NCBI GenBank assembly: GCA_036567945.1
Contig: DATCTM010000046.1
Coordinates: forward strand, 1 to 37,194
DNA length: 37,194 nt
Direction of reading: 5' to 3'
Origin: BRH-c54 sp036567945
GTDB lineage: Bacteria; Bacteroidota; Bacteroidia; Flavobacteriales_E; Vicingaceae
The position numbers and the translations under genes are program-made. This document shows, piece after piece, positions 16,201-24,510 of the stretch. The first letter of the stretch is position 1. Each line of letters begins with the position of its first letter. Below the pieces are notes generated by a model that was not told the DNA's origin, did no database searches, and saw only the letters and a list, made by a program, of their open reading frames with translations.

Positions 16201-16829
16201 TTGAAACGAAATAAGCCAGCCCCACCAGTTCCCAACCAAATATCACCTTGTTTATCTTCTAAAAAACTCCATACCGAATTTTGGGTTGTTTCGCTACTTA
16301 AATCATAATTTAAAAACTTTTCACCATCAAACATACTTGCTCCAGCCTCTTTGGTTCCCAACCATATATTGCCTTTGCTATCTTCAAAAATGGTTAAAAT
16401 GGTATTTTGAGCCAATCCTTCTTTGGTAGAGTAAGAAACAAATTTATTGCCATCAAACTTACCTACTCCACCACCATCGGAACCAAACCATAAATTACCT
16501 TTACTATCCTCAAAAGCCGACCAAATGGTATTATTTGCCAGTCCATTAGCTGTGGTAAATGTGGTAAATTGTTTTCCATCAAAACGACTTACTCCTCCAC
16601 CAAAAGTACCAAACCACAGATTTCCTCTTTGGTCGATAATGCCACAAGAAATAGAGCTTAACGCCAACCCTTGCTCTGTATTAAAATTAGTAAAATTGAC
16701 TTCAGGAGTGGTAGCTTTTACAACAGCTGTTTGTGCGAAAACTGCTGAAACGTTTATCAGATAAACCATTAATAACAAACAAAATATGCAGCCACCAATC
16801 TTTATCCTTTTCACTATTCTCAACACCAT
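13290..16829 (-). CDS. Reg_prop propeller sensor with SpoIIE-type serine phosphatase
   Basis: 1179 residues. After a signal peptide or first membrane segment (to about 33) come some 13 propeller repeats of about 42 residues (type IWFGTxGGGVSKFDGKxFxNYTxxxGLxxN), enough for two seven-bladed propellers, over about 50-620. Then a Y_Y_Y-type beta-sandwich (about 760-835), a membrane helix near 848-870, a coiled coil (about 880-915) and a cytoplasmic PP2C/SpoIIE domain. Its metal aspartates are in VVSGDFYW (about 940), ADCTGHGVPGA (about 980), RDGMD and SDGYADQFGG (about 1117). It should sense an extracytoplasmic ligand and dephosphorylate a protein inside, perhaps an anti-sigma antagonist. It is the last gene of an operon with an M28 peptidase. 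A repeat-derived insert lies between the first two phosphatase motifs. Confidence 0.92.
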   Translation of the reverse strand: MVLRIVKRIKIGGCIFCLLLMVYLINVSAVFAQTAVVKATTPEVNFTNFNTEQGLALSSISCGIIDQRGNLWFGTFGGGVSRFDGKQFTTFTTANGLANNTIWSAFEDSKGNLWFGSDGGGVGKFDGNKFVSYSTKEGLAQNTILTIFEDSKGNIWLGTKEAGASMFDGEKFLNYDLSSETTQNSVWSFLEDKQGDIWLGTGGAGLFRFNGKSFENYTTVDGLSNNHITAMVKNKQGDFWIATEAGITFFDGKKFKAITIQNGLPNNNISTIIIDKSENIWLGTKHQGIIKMDMDCYLSSEGNFSECFTNFTTEQGLSHNRIFSITEDANANLWIGTYGGGVSRYNGDAFFVYTTNQGLAQNRVWSTIEDNEGNIWFGTNDKGVCKFDGINFTTYTTKDGLAKNTIWAIHQDKKGNIWFGTEGGGVSKFDGKKFTNYTSKQGLIHDDIRSIAQDAEGNMWFGSNGSGVSKFNGTIFQNFTTSNGLVHNNVRSILSDKQGNIWLGTNGGGVSVFDGKKFTNYDIKEGLSHNSIKCMLEDAAGNIWLGTSGGGAVRFDGTDFLIINMLNGLADDVVYDMVEDEHGTIWFGTNLGFCGLKITIDNKQLAPGKASLPNKAFKNAEFIWEKYNNKTGFPIKDLNTNSMCYTTVGLPKSKENTKGIIWGACGDDKIIRFNPAAINRDKRLPKLFIQKVKVNEENISWNSLKNHNDSLIILNEEALIYGNRLEEDIKSTLFKNYEDISFSEVRSWYQIPENLVLPSGLNNISFEFLAIETERNFLVQYQYALVEYSSTIDLESVEWSPLSSKTLANYNNLWEGKYTFLVKAIMLEGKRTPIQTYHFKVLSPWWRTWWMYVFYGLTFIGIMFLIVWWNGRRLAARARELTIEVQKATQEISEQKQIVENKHKEITDSIHYAKRIQQSILPTDEMINKTLKDNFLLYLPKDVVSGDFYWLETPSAVIANEVKQSVNSNETALSSQAKTFIAVADCTGHGVPGAMVSVVCSNALSKALLEEGITDTGKLLTRVREIVIERFAKSGGVRDGMDVALCSLKFSEGSELSESYATLQYSGANRPLLIVRKGELIKIKPDKQPIGKFFEDRPFVTHNVSLQKDDVFYLFSDGYADQFGGKSGKKFMTKQLYNLLLNIAEKPMKEQKKILHQTLIAWQGNYIQVDDICVFGVKI
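13935..13962. repeat. Palindromic mini-repeat inside the SpoIIE phosphatase gene
   Basis: The coding strand reads GTCATTGCGAACGAAGTGAA followed by GCAATCT, a variant of the dispersed ATTGCGA...GCAAT repeat seen in many bacterial genomes. It is translated in frame as VIANEVKQS (around residues 956-965), a peptide well known from repeat-derived protein insertions. It falls between the motifs GDFYWLE and AVADCTGHG, where homologues usually have a short loop. Confidence 0.7.
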
Positions 16830-16838
16830 TAATGCTTG

Positions 16839-18098
16839 TTATAATTGTATAATAAAATCTCTGATTAATAAAAAAACATCATTGTATTTTTCCAATTTCA
16901 ACTTATCGGAAGTATCATCAATATCATGATAAGCAGTTCCACCACCTAATCCATAAATAAAAAAGGCAGGAATTCCTTTTTGGGCAAACCAAAAATGATC
17001 GCTGTTCGGAGCATTTTTACGTTTTTTAATTTCTGGGACATATTTTTTTTCGTTGCACGATTCCAACAAAGCAAATGCTTTGGGCAAATCGACTCCATTT
17101 ACTACCATAACTCCATCTATACCTGTTCCAATCACATCCAAATTAATAAGGAAATTTATTCTCTCTAATTCAAAAGTGGGGTTTTCCACAAAATAGCGAG
17201 AACCTATAATACCGGATTCCTCTGCTCCAAAAGCCATAAAAACCATGGTTTTTTTAGGTAGGTTTTTACTAAAATATTTAGCAAAATTAAGCAACATAGC
17301 CACTCCAGCTGCATTATCGTTGGCTCCCGGAAAATAAACCTCATCACCCATTCTTCCTAAGTGGTCGTAATGGGCAGAAACTGCAATAATTGAATCAGGA
17401 AAATCCGTTCCCTCAACATAACCAATTACATTTTGTGATTTAAAATTGCTGATTAATTGCTGATTGATATTTACTGCTATTTTTCGATCATTTCGATCTA
17501 CCACTTCTCTCAGAATGTGAAGCACAGCATATTTCTCATAAGAAGTCGCTATAGAATGAGTCAATTTATTTTCCAATAAAATTACCCCCACAGCATTAAA
17601 AACATTTATTTTTAATGCTGTTAGAACTTCATTATCCTTTTCTATCCCTTCATCATCAATTACAATTATTTTATTGAAGAAAAAATCTCTCTTAGTTAGT
17701 TTTTGCAACTCTTTTTTAGTGGGTAAATTAGTAGAATTATAATGCACTAAATCAAATTCACCTTGCAACTTGCTTGATGCTGCTCCTACAATATAATCTT
17801 TTCCGGGAATGAGTTTTTTACCATCTATAGCCACCTCCAATTTTCCCGAAAAAGTGTTGATGTTATAATTAAAATGCTGTAAAAAACTTTCTTTAAATGA
17901 TTTTAATCCGTGTTTTTTATATTCGTTGGTAATAAAGTCTGCTGCTTTTCTTTCTCCTTTATTTACTGCTCCTCTACCTTCAAAATAAGATGATGACAAG
18001 GTATCTAACATCTTTTTAGCATACTCTACATCCTGACTTTTAACAGAAAATACAACTAAAAAAAATCCCAAAAAAAATAAACTACTTTTCAGCATCAC
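16839..18098 (-). CDS. M28-family zinc peptidase, secreted
   Basis: Aminopeptidase-type enzyme of 419 residues with a signal peptide (MMLKSSLFFLGFFLVVFSVKSQ), so periplasmic or extracellular. The two-zinc site of family M28 is complete: H243 (SAHYDHLG), D261 (GANDNAAG), E294 next to catalytic E293 (GAEESG), D321 (NLDVIG) and H368 (SDHFWF). A protease-associated-like region lies in the first half (about 80-230). It sits 9 bases upstream of the propeller/phosphatase sensor and 12 bases after the 225-residue gene, so the three are one operon. It might generate or remove a peptide signal for that sensor; that is inference. Confidence 0.9.
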   Translation of the reverse strand: MMLKSSLFFLGFFLVVFSVKSQDVEYAKKMLDTLSSSYFEGRGAVNKGERKAADFITNEYKKHGLKSFKESFLQHFNYNINTFSGKLEVAIDGKKLIPGKDYIVGAASSKLQGEFDLVHYNSTNLPTKKELQKLTKRDFFFNKIIVIDDEGIEKDNEVLTALKINVFNAVGVILLENKLTHSIATSYEKYAVLHILREVVDRNDRKIAVNINQQLISNFKSQNVIGYVEGTDFPDSIIAVSAHYDHLGRMGDEVYFPGANDNAAGVAMLLNFAKYFSKNLPKKTMVFMAFGAEESGIIGSRYFVENPTFELERINFLINLDVIGTGIDGVMVVNGVDLPKAFALLESCNEKKYVPEIKKRKNAPNSDHFWFAQKGIPAFFIYGLGGGTAYHDIDDTSDKLKLEKYNDVFLLIRDFIIQL

Positions 18099-18110
18099 TT
18101 CACTATTTTA

Positions 18111-18779
18111 TTAGCTGAACCTTCTTTCTACCAAAATAGAAAACTCCATGTAAAAATTATTTTCTTCATCCCAATTGTATTGGGTTTTGGCGGTAATGAG
18201 TTTCTCCTGAGCTTCATTTATGTTACTAGATTCATCAATGGTTTTAATTAAATTATTAAACGCTTCCATATTTTTATCAAACAACTCATTAGCATACAAA
18301 TACCTATCATTTAAAGAAAAAGCTTCTTTTAAACTTTTAATAGGCGTTCTACTTAATTTTTGGGCTATTTCTTGGTTGGTTTTTACATCTTCCTCAACAG
18401 TAGTTGTTTTTTCTTGCGTTTTTTCTTGAGGCTGTCCTTGTTCTTCCTGCTGAGTTGCATCAGAAGTTTCAAAAGTAGGAATTTCGGACTCAGCAACCTC
18501 TTCGGTAATTTTTGTTTCCGAAACAACGCTTTCTAATGCTACCAATTCTTCTTTCTGAGTGGCTGTTGGCTCTTGTGAAGGAGTATCTTTTTGTTGATTT
18601 TCATGAATTTCCAATAAATATTTCAACACAGCTAATCGTTCTTGCATTTTGTTTACTTTAGAAATAACCGCACTTACCTCTAATGATGGAATAGGTCTAT
18701 TTGCAGGAAAACTTTCAGAATGTTCCACAATATTTTTTATTAACTCATTAAGTTCCTGACGAATTTTCTTTACTTCCAT
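18111..18779 (-). CDS. Acidic helical protein of unknown function
   Basis: I do not recognise it. Starting from the second methionine (MEVKKIRQELN, at 18779) it has 222 residues; an ATG three codons upstream is also possible. No signal peptide or membrane helix, so cytoplasmic. The N-terminal 70 residues look helical or coiled-coil. Residues about 75-140 are a low-complexity stretch rich in glutamate, glutamine, threonine and serine (EEQGQPQEKTQEKTTTVEED). The C-terminal 80 residues are a conserved-looking helical domain (LKEAFSLNDRYLYANELF, YNWDEENNFYMEFSILVERRF). That end pattern is seen in Bacteroidota proteins of unknown role. First gene of the operon with the M28 peptidase and the sensor phosphatase. 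Confidence 0.75.
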   Translation of the reverse strand: MEVKKIRQELNELIKNIVEHSESFPANRPIPSLEVSAVISKVNKMQERLAVLKYLLEIHENQQKDTPSQEPTATQKEELVALESVVSETKITEEVAESEIPTFETSDATQQEEQGQPQEKTQEKTTTVEEDVKTNQEIAQKLSRTPIKSLKEAFSLNDRYLYANELFDKNMEAFNNLIKTIDESSNINEAQEKLITAKTQYNWDEENNFYMEFSILVERRFS

Positions 18780-18863
18780 ATACAACAAAAAAATTTTATT
18801 AATCTACTATTTTGAACTATAAAAATAGTAAAAAAACGATTAGTTTTACAACTTATTAAATAT

Positions 18864-19445
18864 ATGTTTTTAGAAAATACCATACACTCATCAAAAAAGA
18901 AAGGCTGGATAGAAGTTATCTGTGGTTCTATGTTTTCAGGAAAAACTGAGGAACTTATACGCAGAATGAAGCGTGCTAAGTTTGCTAAGCAAAATGTAGA
19001 GATTTTTAAACCCGAAATAGATACACGCTACGATGAAGAAAAAGTGGTTTCGCATGATGCCAATGAAATTCATTCTACTCCTGTTCCCTCTTCTTCCAAT
19101 ATTATCATTTTAGCCAATAATGTGGAAGTAGTTGGTATTGATGAAGCCCAGTTTTTTGATGATGGCTTGGTAGCAGTTTGTAACCAATTGGCCAATAGTG
19201 GCATTCGAGTTATTGTTGCCGGATTGGATATGGATTTTAAAGGAAAACCCTTTGGACCAATGCCTCAAATTATGGCTTGTGCCGAATACATTACCAAAGT
19301 ACACGCTATTTGTATGCATTGCGGAGAATTAGCTAATCATTCTCACAGAATAAATGCCAGCGATAAATTGGTTCAACTGGGAGAAACCGACACTTATGAA
19401 CCACTTTGCCGAAGTTGTTTTCAGCAGGCAATTAGCAAGAAATGA
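18864..19445 (+). CDS. tdk: Thymidine kinase (type II)
   Basis: Phosphorylates thymidine for nucleotide salvage. The 193 residues carry the P-loop GSMFSGKT (21-28), the Walker-B-like region VVGIDEAQFF and the zinc-binding lasso domain with C150, C153, C182 and C185 (CMHC ... CRSC). The length fits the family. It is divergent from the 225-residue gene and is followed after 37 bases by a membrane-protein gene. Confidence 0.96.
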   Translation: MFLENTIHSSKKKGWIEVICGSMFSGKTEELIRRMKRAKFAKQNVEIFKPEIDTRYDEEKVVSHDANEIHSTPVPSSSNIIILANNVEVVGIDEAQFFDDGLVAVCNQLANSGIRVIVAGLDMDFKGKPFGPMPQIMACAEYITKVHAICMHCGELANHSHRINASDKLVQLGETDTYEPLCRSCFQQAISKK

Positions 19446-19482
19446 AGCTGTATTTGAAAATAATTAAAACCCAATCTTGAAA

Positions 19483-20559
19483 ATGACGCTTTTATTCATT
19501 TATCTATTCATAGCACTCTTTATTTCCTTTTTATGTTCTATAATGGAAGCAGTTTTGTTATCTGTTCCCATATCTTACTTAAAATCAAAACTTGAAAATG
19601 GAGATAGAAGTGCCGAAAGTATGATTAAATTAAAAGAAGACATTGACAAACCACTCTCTGCCATACTTTCTCTTAATACTGTTGCCCATACTGTTGGAGC
19701 TGCGGGTGTGGGAGCACAAGCTACCATTGTTTTTGGAGATGCTTATTTTGGAATTGTTTCAGCGGTATTAACCATTTTAATTTTAGTTTTTACCGAAATT
19801 ATTCCTAAAACATTAGGAGCTAATTACAGCAAAGAGCTTGTAGGAGTTGTTTCAAAACTAATTAATGCTTCTATCATTCTAACTTATCCGCTTGTTATCA
19901 TATCTTCTTTACTTACAAGGGTATTAGCACGAAGTAAAGTAGAATTAACTACCAGTAGAGAAGAAATTTCAGCATTGGCAAGCATAGGAACTCAAGAAGG
20001 CATTTTTGCAGATAAAGAAAATAAAATCATTCAGAACTTAATTAAACTAAAAAGCATAAAAGTCTCTGAAATAATGACTCCAAGAGTGGTAGTAGTTATT
20101 GCCAACGAAGAAATGACGCTACAAGAATTCTTAAAAAACAAGGAGTTTTTACATTTTTCGAGAATCCCAATATATCAAACTAATAAAGATAATATAAGCG
20201 GCTATGTGTTAAGAACAGTAGTGTTTGAAAAATTAGCTGAAGACCAGTTTGACTTAAAATTAAAAGACATTAAAAGAGAAATTATAACATTTCCCAAATC
20301 TACCACCCTATTTAAGGCTTGGGATGAAATGTTAGCCAAACGTGAACACATCTCATTAGTTATTGATAATTATGGTGGAATGGATGGCATAACTACCCTT
20401 GAAGATATTATAGAGTCATTATTAGGTTTTGAAATTATTGACGAAAAAGACAAGGTTGACAATATGCAAAAATATGCATTAGACAGATGGAAAAACAAAC
20501 AAAAAAAATACGATTTACTTAAGGATGCAAGGAAAAAAGATGAGAACAAGAATTCATAA
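19483..20559 (+). CDS. CNNM/DUF21 membrane protein with CBS domains
   Basis: Member of the CNNM/CorC-like group (hemolysin-family annotation), often linked to magnesium or other cation transport. I chose the ATG at 19483 over an in-frame TTG six bases earlier, giving 358 residues. Order: DUF21 region with three to four membrane helices (about 1-145, including LVFTEIIPKTLGA), a connector (REEISALASIGTQEG), then a CBS pair (about 195-320, starting VSEIMTPR and ending NYGGMDGITTLEDIIESLLG), and a charged tail. The C-terminal CorC_HlyC domain of longer relatives is missing, as in many short members. Transport function is inferred from family only. Confidence 0.88.
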   Translation: MTLLFIYLFIALFISFLCSIMEAVLLSVPISYLKSKLENGDRSAESMIKLKEDIDKPLSAILSLNTVAHTVGAAGVGAQATIVFGDAYFGIVSAVLTILILVFTEIIPKTLGANYSKELVGVVSKLINASIILTYPLVIISSLLTRVLARSKVELTTSREEISALASIGTQEGIFADKENKIIQNLIKLKSIKVSEIMTPRVVVVIANEEMTLQEFLKNKEFLHFSRIPIYQTNKDNISGYVLRTVVFEKLAEDQFDLKLKDIKREIITFPKSTTLFKAWDEMLAKREHISLVIDNYGGMDGITTLEDIIESLLGFEIIDEKDKVDNMQKYALDRWKNKQKKYDLLKDARKKDENKNS

Positions 20560-20691
20560 ATTTTTTTATGTTTAATCCTTAACTTTTGAGCCAAAATTTT
20601 AATTTCTCCACTTTTAGAAGCTAAAAAAATAATCTGTCTTCTTCCATAAAAGATTCCTTTTATTTACATTTACAGTTATAAAAAATGATAA

Positions 20692-21294
20692 ATGGCTATT
20701 TACGAATTTAATGGTTTTAAGCCTGTGGTTCATCCAACGGCTTTTGTGCATCCTCAGGCAGCAGTAACAGGTAATGTAATTATAGGAGCAGATGTATATG
20801 TTGGTCCGGGAGCTACCATTCGTGGCGATTGGGGAAAAATAATCATTAAAGATGGTTGTAATGTTCAGGAAAACTGCACTATACACATGTTTCCGGGAAC
20901 AACCGTTACGCTTCATGAAGGAGCTCATATCGGTCATGGAGCCATTATCCACGGAGCCACCATAGGCAAAAATTGCTTGGTAGGTATGAACAGCGTAGTA
21001 ATGGATGATGTAGTTATTGAAGATGAATGCATTATTGGTGCATTGTGTTTTGTTCCCGCCAAAATGGAAATTGAAAGAAGAAGTTTAGTGGTAGGAAATC
21101 CCGCCAAAATCATTAAAAAAGTAAGTGATGAAATGATGGCTTGGAAAACTAAAGGCACACAACTTTATCAGGCATTACCAAAAGAAGCTTATGCTACTTT
21201 AAAACCTTGCGAACCACTTACCGAAGAAGAAGCTAACCGACCTCAACAAGAAAAAATGTACGAAACCTGGAATAAAATTAAAACTAACCCTTAA
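20692..21294 (+). CDS. Gamma-carbonic-anhydrase/PaaY-like hexapeptide-repeat protein
   Basis: 200 residues forming a left-handed beta-helix: hexapeptide repeats run from about 12 to 125. The metal site of the gamma carbonic anhydrase family is present: H65, H82 and H87 (TIHMFPG; HIGHGAIIHG), with R44, D46 and Q59 in the expected places. A C-terminal helix packs over the trimer. The closest annotation groups are PaaY (phenylacetate degradation thioesterase) and YrdA. Long C-terminal extension (about 145-200) resembles PaaY. No phenylacetate genes are nearby, so I do not assign that role. Confidence 0.85.
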   Translation: MAIYEFNGFKPVVHPTAFVHPQAAVTGNVIIGADVYVGPGATIRGDWGKIIIKDGCNVQENCTIHMFPGTTVTLHEGAHIGHGAIIHGATIGKNCLVGMNSVVMDDVVIEDECIIGALCFVPAKMEIERRSLVVGNPAKIIKKVSDEMMAWKTKGTQLYQALPKEAYATLKPCEPLTEEEANRPQQEKMYETWNKIKTNP

Positions 21295-21305
21295 TAACTA
21301 CAGCT

Positions 21306-21521
21306 ATGGAAAATTTAGAACTTCTTACCAATCCTTTAATCATTACATTAATTGTTATTGTTGCCATTTGGGATGCCATTTGGAAATTAATAGGCTTATG
21401 GAAATCTGCCAGAAACAACGACTTAGTTTGGTTTGTTTGTATCGCTATTTTTAATACCGTTGGCATTTTACCTATTATTTACATTCTAAGTAAAAAGAAA
21501 GAAGAAGCTGCTAATGAATAA
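21306..21521 (+). CDS. Small membrane protein (DUF5652-like)
   Basis: 71 residues with two membrane helices (about 10-29 and 41-60) and a basic stretch between and after them. The pattern IWDAIWKLIGLWKSARNNDLVWFVCIAIFNTVGILPIIYI is that of short phospholipase_D-nuclease-N/DUF5652-type membrane proteins. It overlaps the next gene by 8 bases (ATGAATAA-type overlap at 21514-21521), so the two are translationally coupled. Function unknown. Confidence 0.75.
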   Translation: MENLELLTNPLIITLIVIVAIWDAIWKLIGLWKSARNNDLVWFVCIAIFNTVGILPIIYILSKKKEEAANE

Positions 21522-22371
21522 GTTTTTACTGATAACCGCACTTTTATGCTTTGCATGCACTAATAATACTACTGCTCAAGTAATAAACGACCCTATTGGT
21601 GCTCGTTCAACAGCTATGGGCGGAATTACCACCACGCTTTCCGATTTGTGGTCAACCAACAACAACCAAGCAGGATTAGGTTTTGTTGAAGATTTAAGTG
21701 CAGGATTGTATTACGAAAACAGATTTTTACTAAAAGAAACCAGTTACAAAGCAGGAGCTTTTGTTTTGCCTACCAAAACAGGAGCTTTTGGAGTAAGTGT
21801 AGCTTCTTTTGGCTTTACCGAGTTTATGGAAACCCGATCAGGTTTATCGTATGGTTTACGCTTTAGCGAAAAATTTGCGGTAGGCGTACAAATGAACTAT
21901 TTAAGAACCAGCTTAACACAAGAGTTTGGTAGTAAAAATAGTGTTACCGGAGCAGTTGGACTTATTGGAAAATTAAGTAACGAGATTACATTAGGAGCTC
22001 ACATTTACAATCCTACCAGAAGCAAATTGGCTGAATACGACAACGAACGTATTCCCACAGTAATGAAGTTAGGCTTAGATTATCGTTTTTCTGATAAATT
22101 GATTTTTGCTTTAGAAACAGAAAAAGACATTGATTTTAATCCTGTTGTGAAATTCGGAATTGAATACCGTATAATAGATATTCTATATATAAGAGGTGGT
22201 ATTTCTAACAACCCAACTTCTAGTGCTTTTGGTTTTGGTTTAATTATGAAAAACTTTATTCTGGAGGCATCTTCCTCTTTCCACCAAACATTGGGTATGA
22301 CTCCCGGAATTTCGCTGATATACAAAAAATCTGACTCGAAATCTTCTAACAAAGTAAAAACAGATTTTTAA
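21514..22371 (+). CDS. PorV/PorQ-like outer-membrane beta-barrel protein
   Basis: 285 residues with a signal peptide ending near TTAQ (about 22). The mature start INDPIGARSTAMGG is the signature of the PorV/PorQ and UPF0164 group of barrels related to FadL; the rest is alternating amphipathic strands (GVSVASFGFTEF, LTEEF, LIFALETEKD). In type IX secretion PorV works at the outer membrane as a cargo shuttle. This copy has no known T9SS genes beside it and cannot be called PorV itself. It abuts the HhH/barrel gene with no spacer. Confidence 0.82.
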   Translation: MNKFLLITALLCFACTNNTTAQVINDPIGARSTAMGGITTTLSDLWSTNNNQAGLGFVEDLSAGLYYENRFLLKETSYKAGAFVLPTKTGAFGVSVASFGFTEFMETRSGLSYGLRFSEKFAVGVQMNYLRTSLTQEFGSKNSVTGAVGLIGKLSNEITLGAHIYNPTRSKLAEYDNERIPTVMKLGLDYRFSDKLIFALETEKDIDFNPVVKFGIEYRIIDILYIRGGISNNPTSSAFGFGLIMKNFILEASSSFHQTLGMTPGISLIYKKSDSKSSNKVKTDF

Positions 22372-24501
22372 ATGTTGAAGAACCTAAAAAACATACTATT
22401 CTTTTTGTTTTTTCTTATTTTTTGCTTGAACCAAACTCAGGCACAAAATCGTGAGGATGAAAAAAATCAAATTATAGAAACCAGAGTAGAGTATTTGTCA
22501 GAAACTGATGAAAATCCTGATGCCGATTATACTACTATTTTTGATCAACTTTCATTTTATTATGATAAACCGCTCAACCTCAACAGAGCTGACTTTGATG
22601 AGTTAAGTTCTCTTAATTTACTTAATGATATTCAAATTAATAACCTGCTTGTCCACATAGAAAAAAATGGCAAATTAATGACTTTAGAGGAGTTACAAAC
22701 CGTTGAAGGTTTTGATTTAGAAAGCATTAAACTAATCTTACCCTTTGTAAAGGTAAGTGCTGATATAAATACTGCTCAACTTACTTTTAAAGAGCTGTTG
22801 AAAAATGGTACCAACCAATATTTTGTGAGAGTTGAAAAAGTGTTGGAAGAAAAAAAAGGTTATAGTCCAACTACCGATTCAGCCTTAGCAGCAAGTCCTA
22901 ACTCACGTTATTTAGGTTCTAATGAACGGATTTTTAATCGTTATCGTTATAAATACGGTAACCATGTTAGTATAGGAATTACGGCAGAGAAAGACCCCGG
23001 TGAAGAATTTTTTACAGGAACACAAAAAAATGGTTTTGATTTTTATTCAGCACATTTATTCTTAAGAGACAGAGGAAAGTTTAAGCAAATTGCTTTGGGC
23101 GATTACCAAGCTCAATTTGGTCAAGGACTAACATTTTGGTCGGGAAGAGCTTTTGGCAAAGGTGCTGACATTTTAATGATTAAGAGAAGCGCTACCGGAC
23201 TGAGACCTTATGCCTCTGTTGATGAAACCTTGTTTTTAAGAGGTGGCGGACTAACTTACGAACTCGGAAAGTTTGAAATAACAGGTTTTTATTCCTACAA
23301 GAAGGTAGATGGAAATGTAATTATTCAAGATACTTCAGGGTTAGCACAAGAAGAAATTGAAGCCATCAATCAAGAAGGCTTATCTATTTCATCACTACAA
23401 CAAACAGGATTTCACCGAACTCCCAACGAATTAGAAGATCAAGATGCCATTACGCAACAACAAATGGGTGGACATGTTGCCTATAAAACTAGAAGCTTAA
23501 ATATTGGAGCGACAGGTATTTTTAGCAAAATAGATGCTAAATTTGAAAGAAGCTTACAACCTTATAGTCAGTTTAGAAACCAAGAAAGCGAGCAAGCCAA
23601 AATGGGCTTAGATTACAATTGGATTTACAGAAATTTCAACTTCTTTGGAGAAGTAAGTCAAAGCATAAATGCCGGAAAAGCTATTACATCAGGAGCAATT
23701 GTAATGCTCGACCCGAAACTTTCTTTAGCTGTTTTATACAGAGATTTTGATAGAGATTTTCAACCTATTTCCAGTGCTGCTATTGGAGAGAATTCTGTAA
23801 ATGAAAACGAAAAAGGATTATACACTGGTATTATCGCCAAAATGGGGAAAAACTTTTCGCTAACTGCCTACTACGATCAGTTTAGTTTTGGATGGCTGCG
23901 TTTCGGAATTGATGCTCCTTCTAAAGGACATCAATACATTACGCAACTGAATTATCGGCCATCTCGAAAAATGGAAATGTATGTAAGAATAAGACAACGT
24001 TTGAGAGATAAAAGTACTCAGGTAGATGTAGATGATATAGATTATTTGGTAGATGAAACACAAACCAATTATCGTTTCAATTATTCTTATCAAATTACTG
24101 AATCTATCAGGCTTAAAGGAAGAGTAGAATTAATTAATTACGATTTACAAGAATCTCCATTTGAAACTGGTTATTTGGTTTATCAGGATATCATTTACAA
24201 AGCCAAAAGTAGTCCACTTTCATTCTCATTCCGATACGGACTTTTTGATACGGATTCTTATAACAGTAGAATTTATGCTTATGAAAACGATGTGTTATAC
24301 TCTTTTTCTATTCCGGCATATTATAATAGAGGTGTTAGAACGTATCTTACTACAAGGTATCAATTTAGAAAAGGGATAGATTTGTGGTTGCGTTATGCTC
24401 TTACTTATTTCGAAAATGTTGATACCATTGGTAGCGGACTAGAAGAAATTCAAGGAAATCATCGTTCGGACGTGAAAATTCAATTGAGATTTACTTTTTA
24501 A
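22372..24501 (+). CDS. Helix-hairpin-helix protein fused to an outer-membrane beta-barrel
   Basis: 709 residues. Signal peptide to about 24 (LNQTQAQ). A ComEA-like helix-hairpin-helix region follows at about 68-127 (LNLNRADFDELSSLNLLNDIQ, then MTLEELQTVEGFDLESIK), normally a DNA-binding or protein-binding element. From about 150 to the end the sequence is a run of amphipathic beta-strands finishing in a terminal aromatic residue (QLRFTF), as expected for a barrel inserted by the Bam machinery. The family is widespread and uncharacterised in Bacteroidota. It is co-transcribed with a PorV/PorQ-like barrel (adjacent codons, no spacer) and followed 10 bases later by an RfbD-like gene. Confidence 0.82.
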   Translation: MLKNLKNILFFLFFLIFCLNQTQAQNREDEKNQIIETRVEYLSETDENPDADYTTIFDQLSFYYDKPLNLNRADFDELSSLNLLNDIQINNLLVHIEKNGKLMTLEELQTVEGFDLESIKLILPFVKVSADINTAQLTFKELLKNGTNQYFVRVEKVLEEKKGYSPTTDSALAASPNSRYLGSNERIFNRYRYKYGNHVSIGITAEKDPGEEFFTGTQKNGFDFYSAHLFLRDRGKFKQIALGDYQAQFGQGLTFWSGRAFGKGADILMIKRSATGLRPYASVDETLFLRGGGLTYELGKFEITGFYSYKKVDGNVIIQDTSGLAQEEIEAINQEGLSISSLQQTGFHRTPNELEDQDAITQQQMGGHVAYKTRSLNIGATGIFSKIDAKFERSLQPYSQFRNQESEQAKMGLDYNWIYRNFNFFGEVSQSINAGKAITSGAIVMLDPKLSLAVLYRDFDRDFQPISSAAIGENSVNENEKGLYTGIIAKMGKNFSLTAYYDQFSFGWLRFGIDAPSKGHQYITQLNYRPSRKMEMYVRIRQRLRDKSTQVDVDDIDYLVDETQTNYRFNYSYQITESIRLKGRVELINYDLQESPFETGYLVYQDIIYKAKSSPLSFSFRYGLFDTDSYNSRIYAYENDVLYSFSIPAYYNRGVRTYLTTRYQFRKGIDLWLRYALTYFENVDTIGSGLEEIQGNHRSDVKIQLRFTF

Positions 24502-24510
24502 AAAACTTAT

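Noticed and set aside
14990..16720. Regularly spaced similar DNA segments that could suggest a repeat array or CRISPR
   Set aside because: They are the roughly 126-base coding repeats of the propeller domain, in frame and degenerate.
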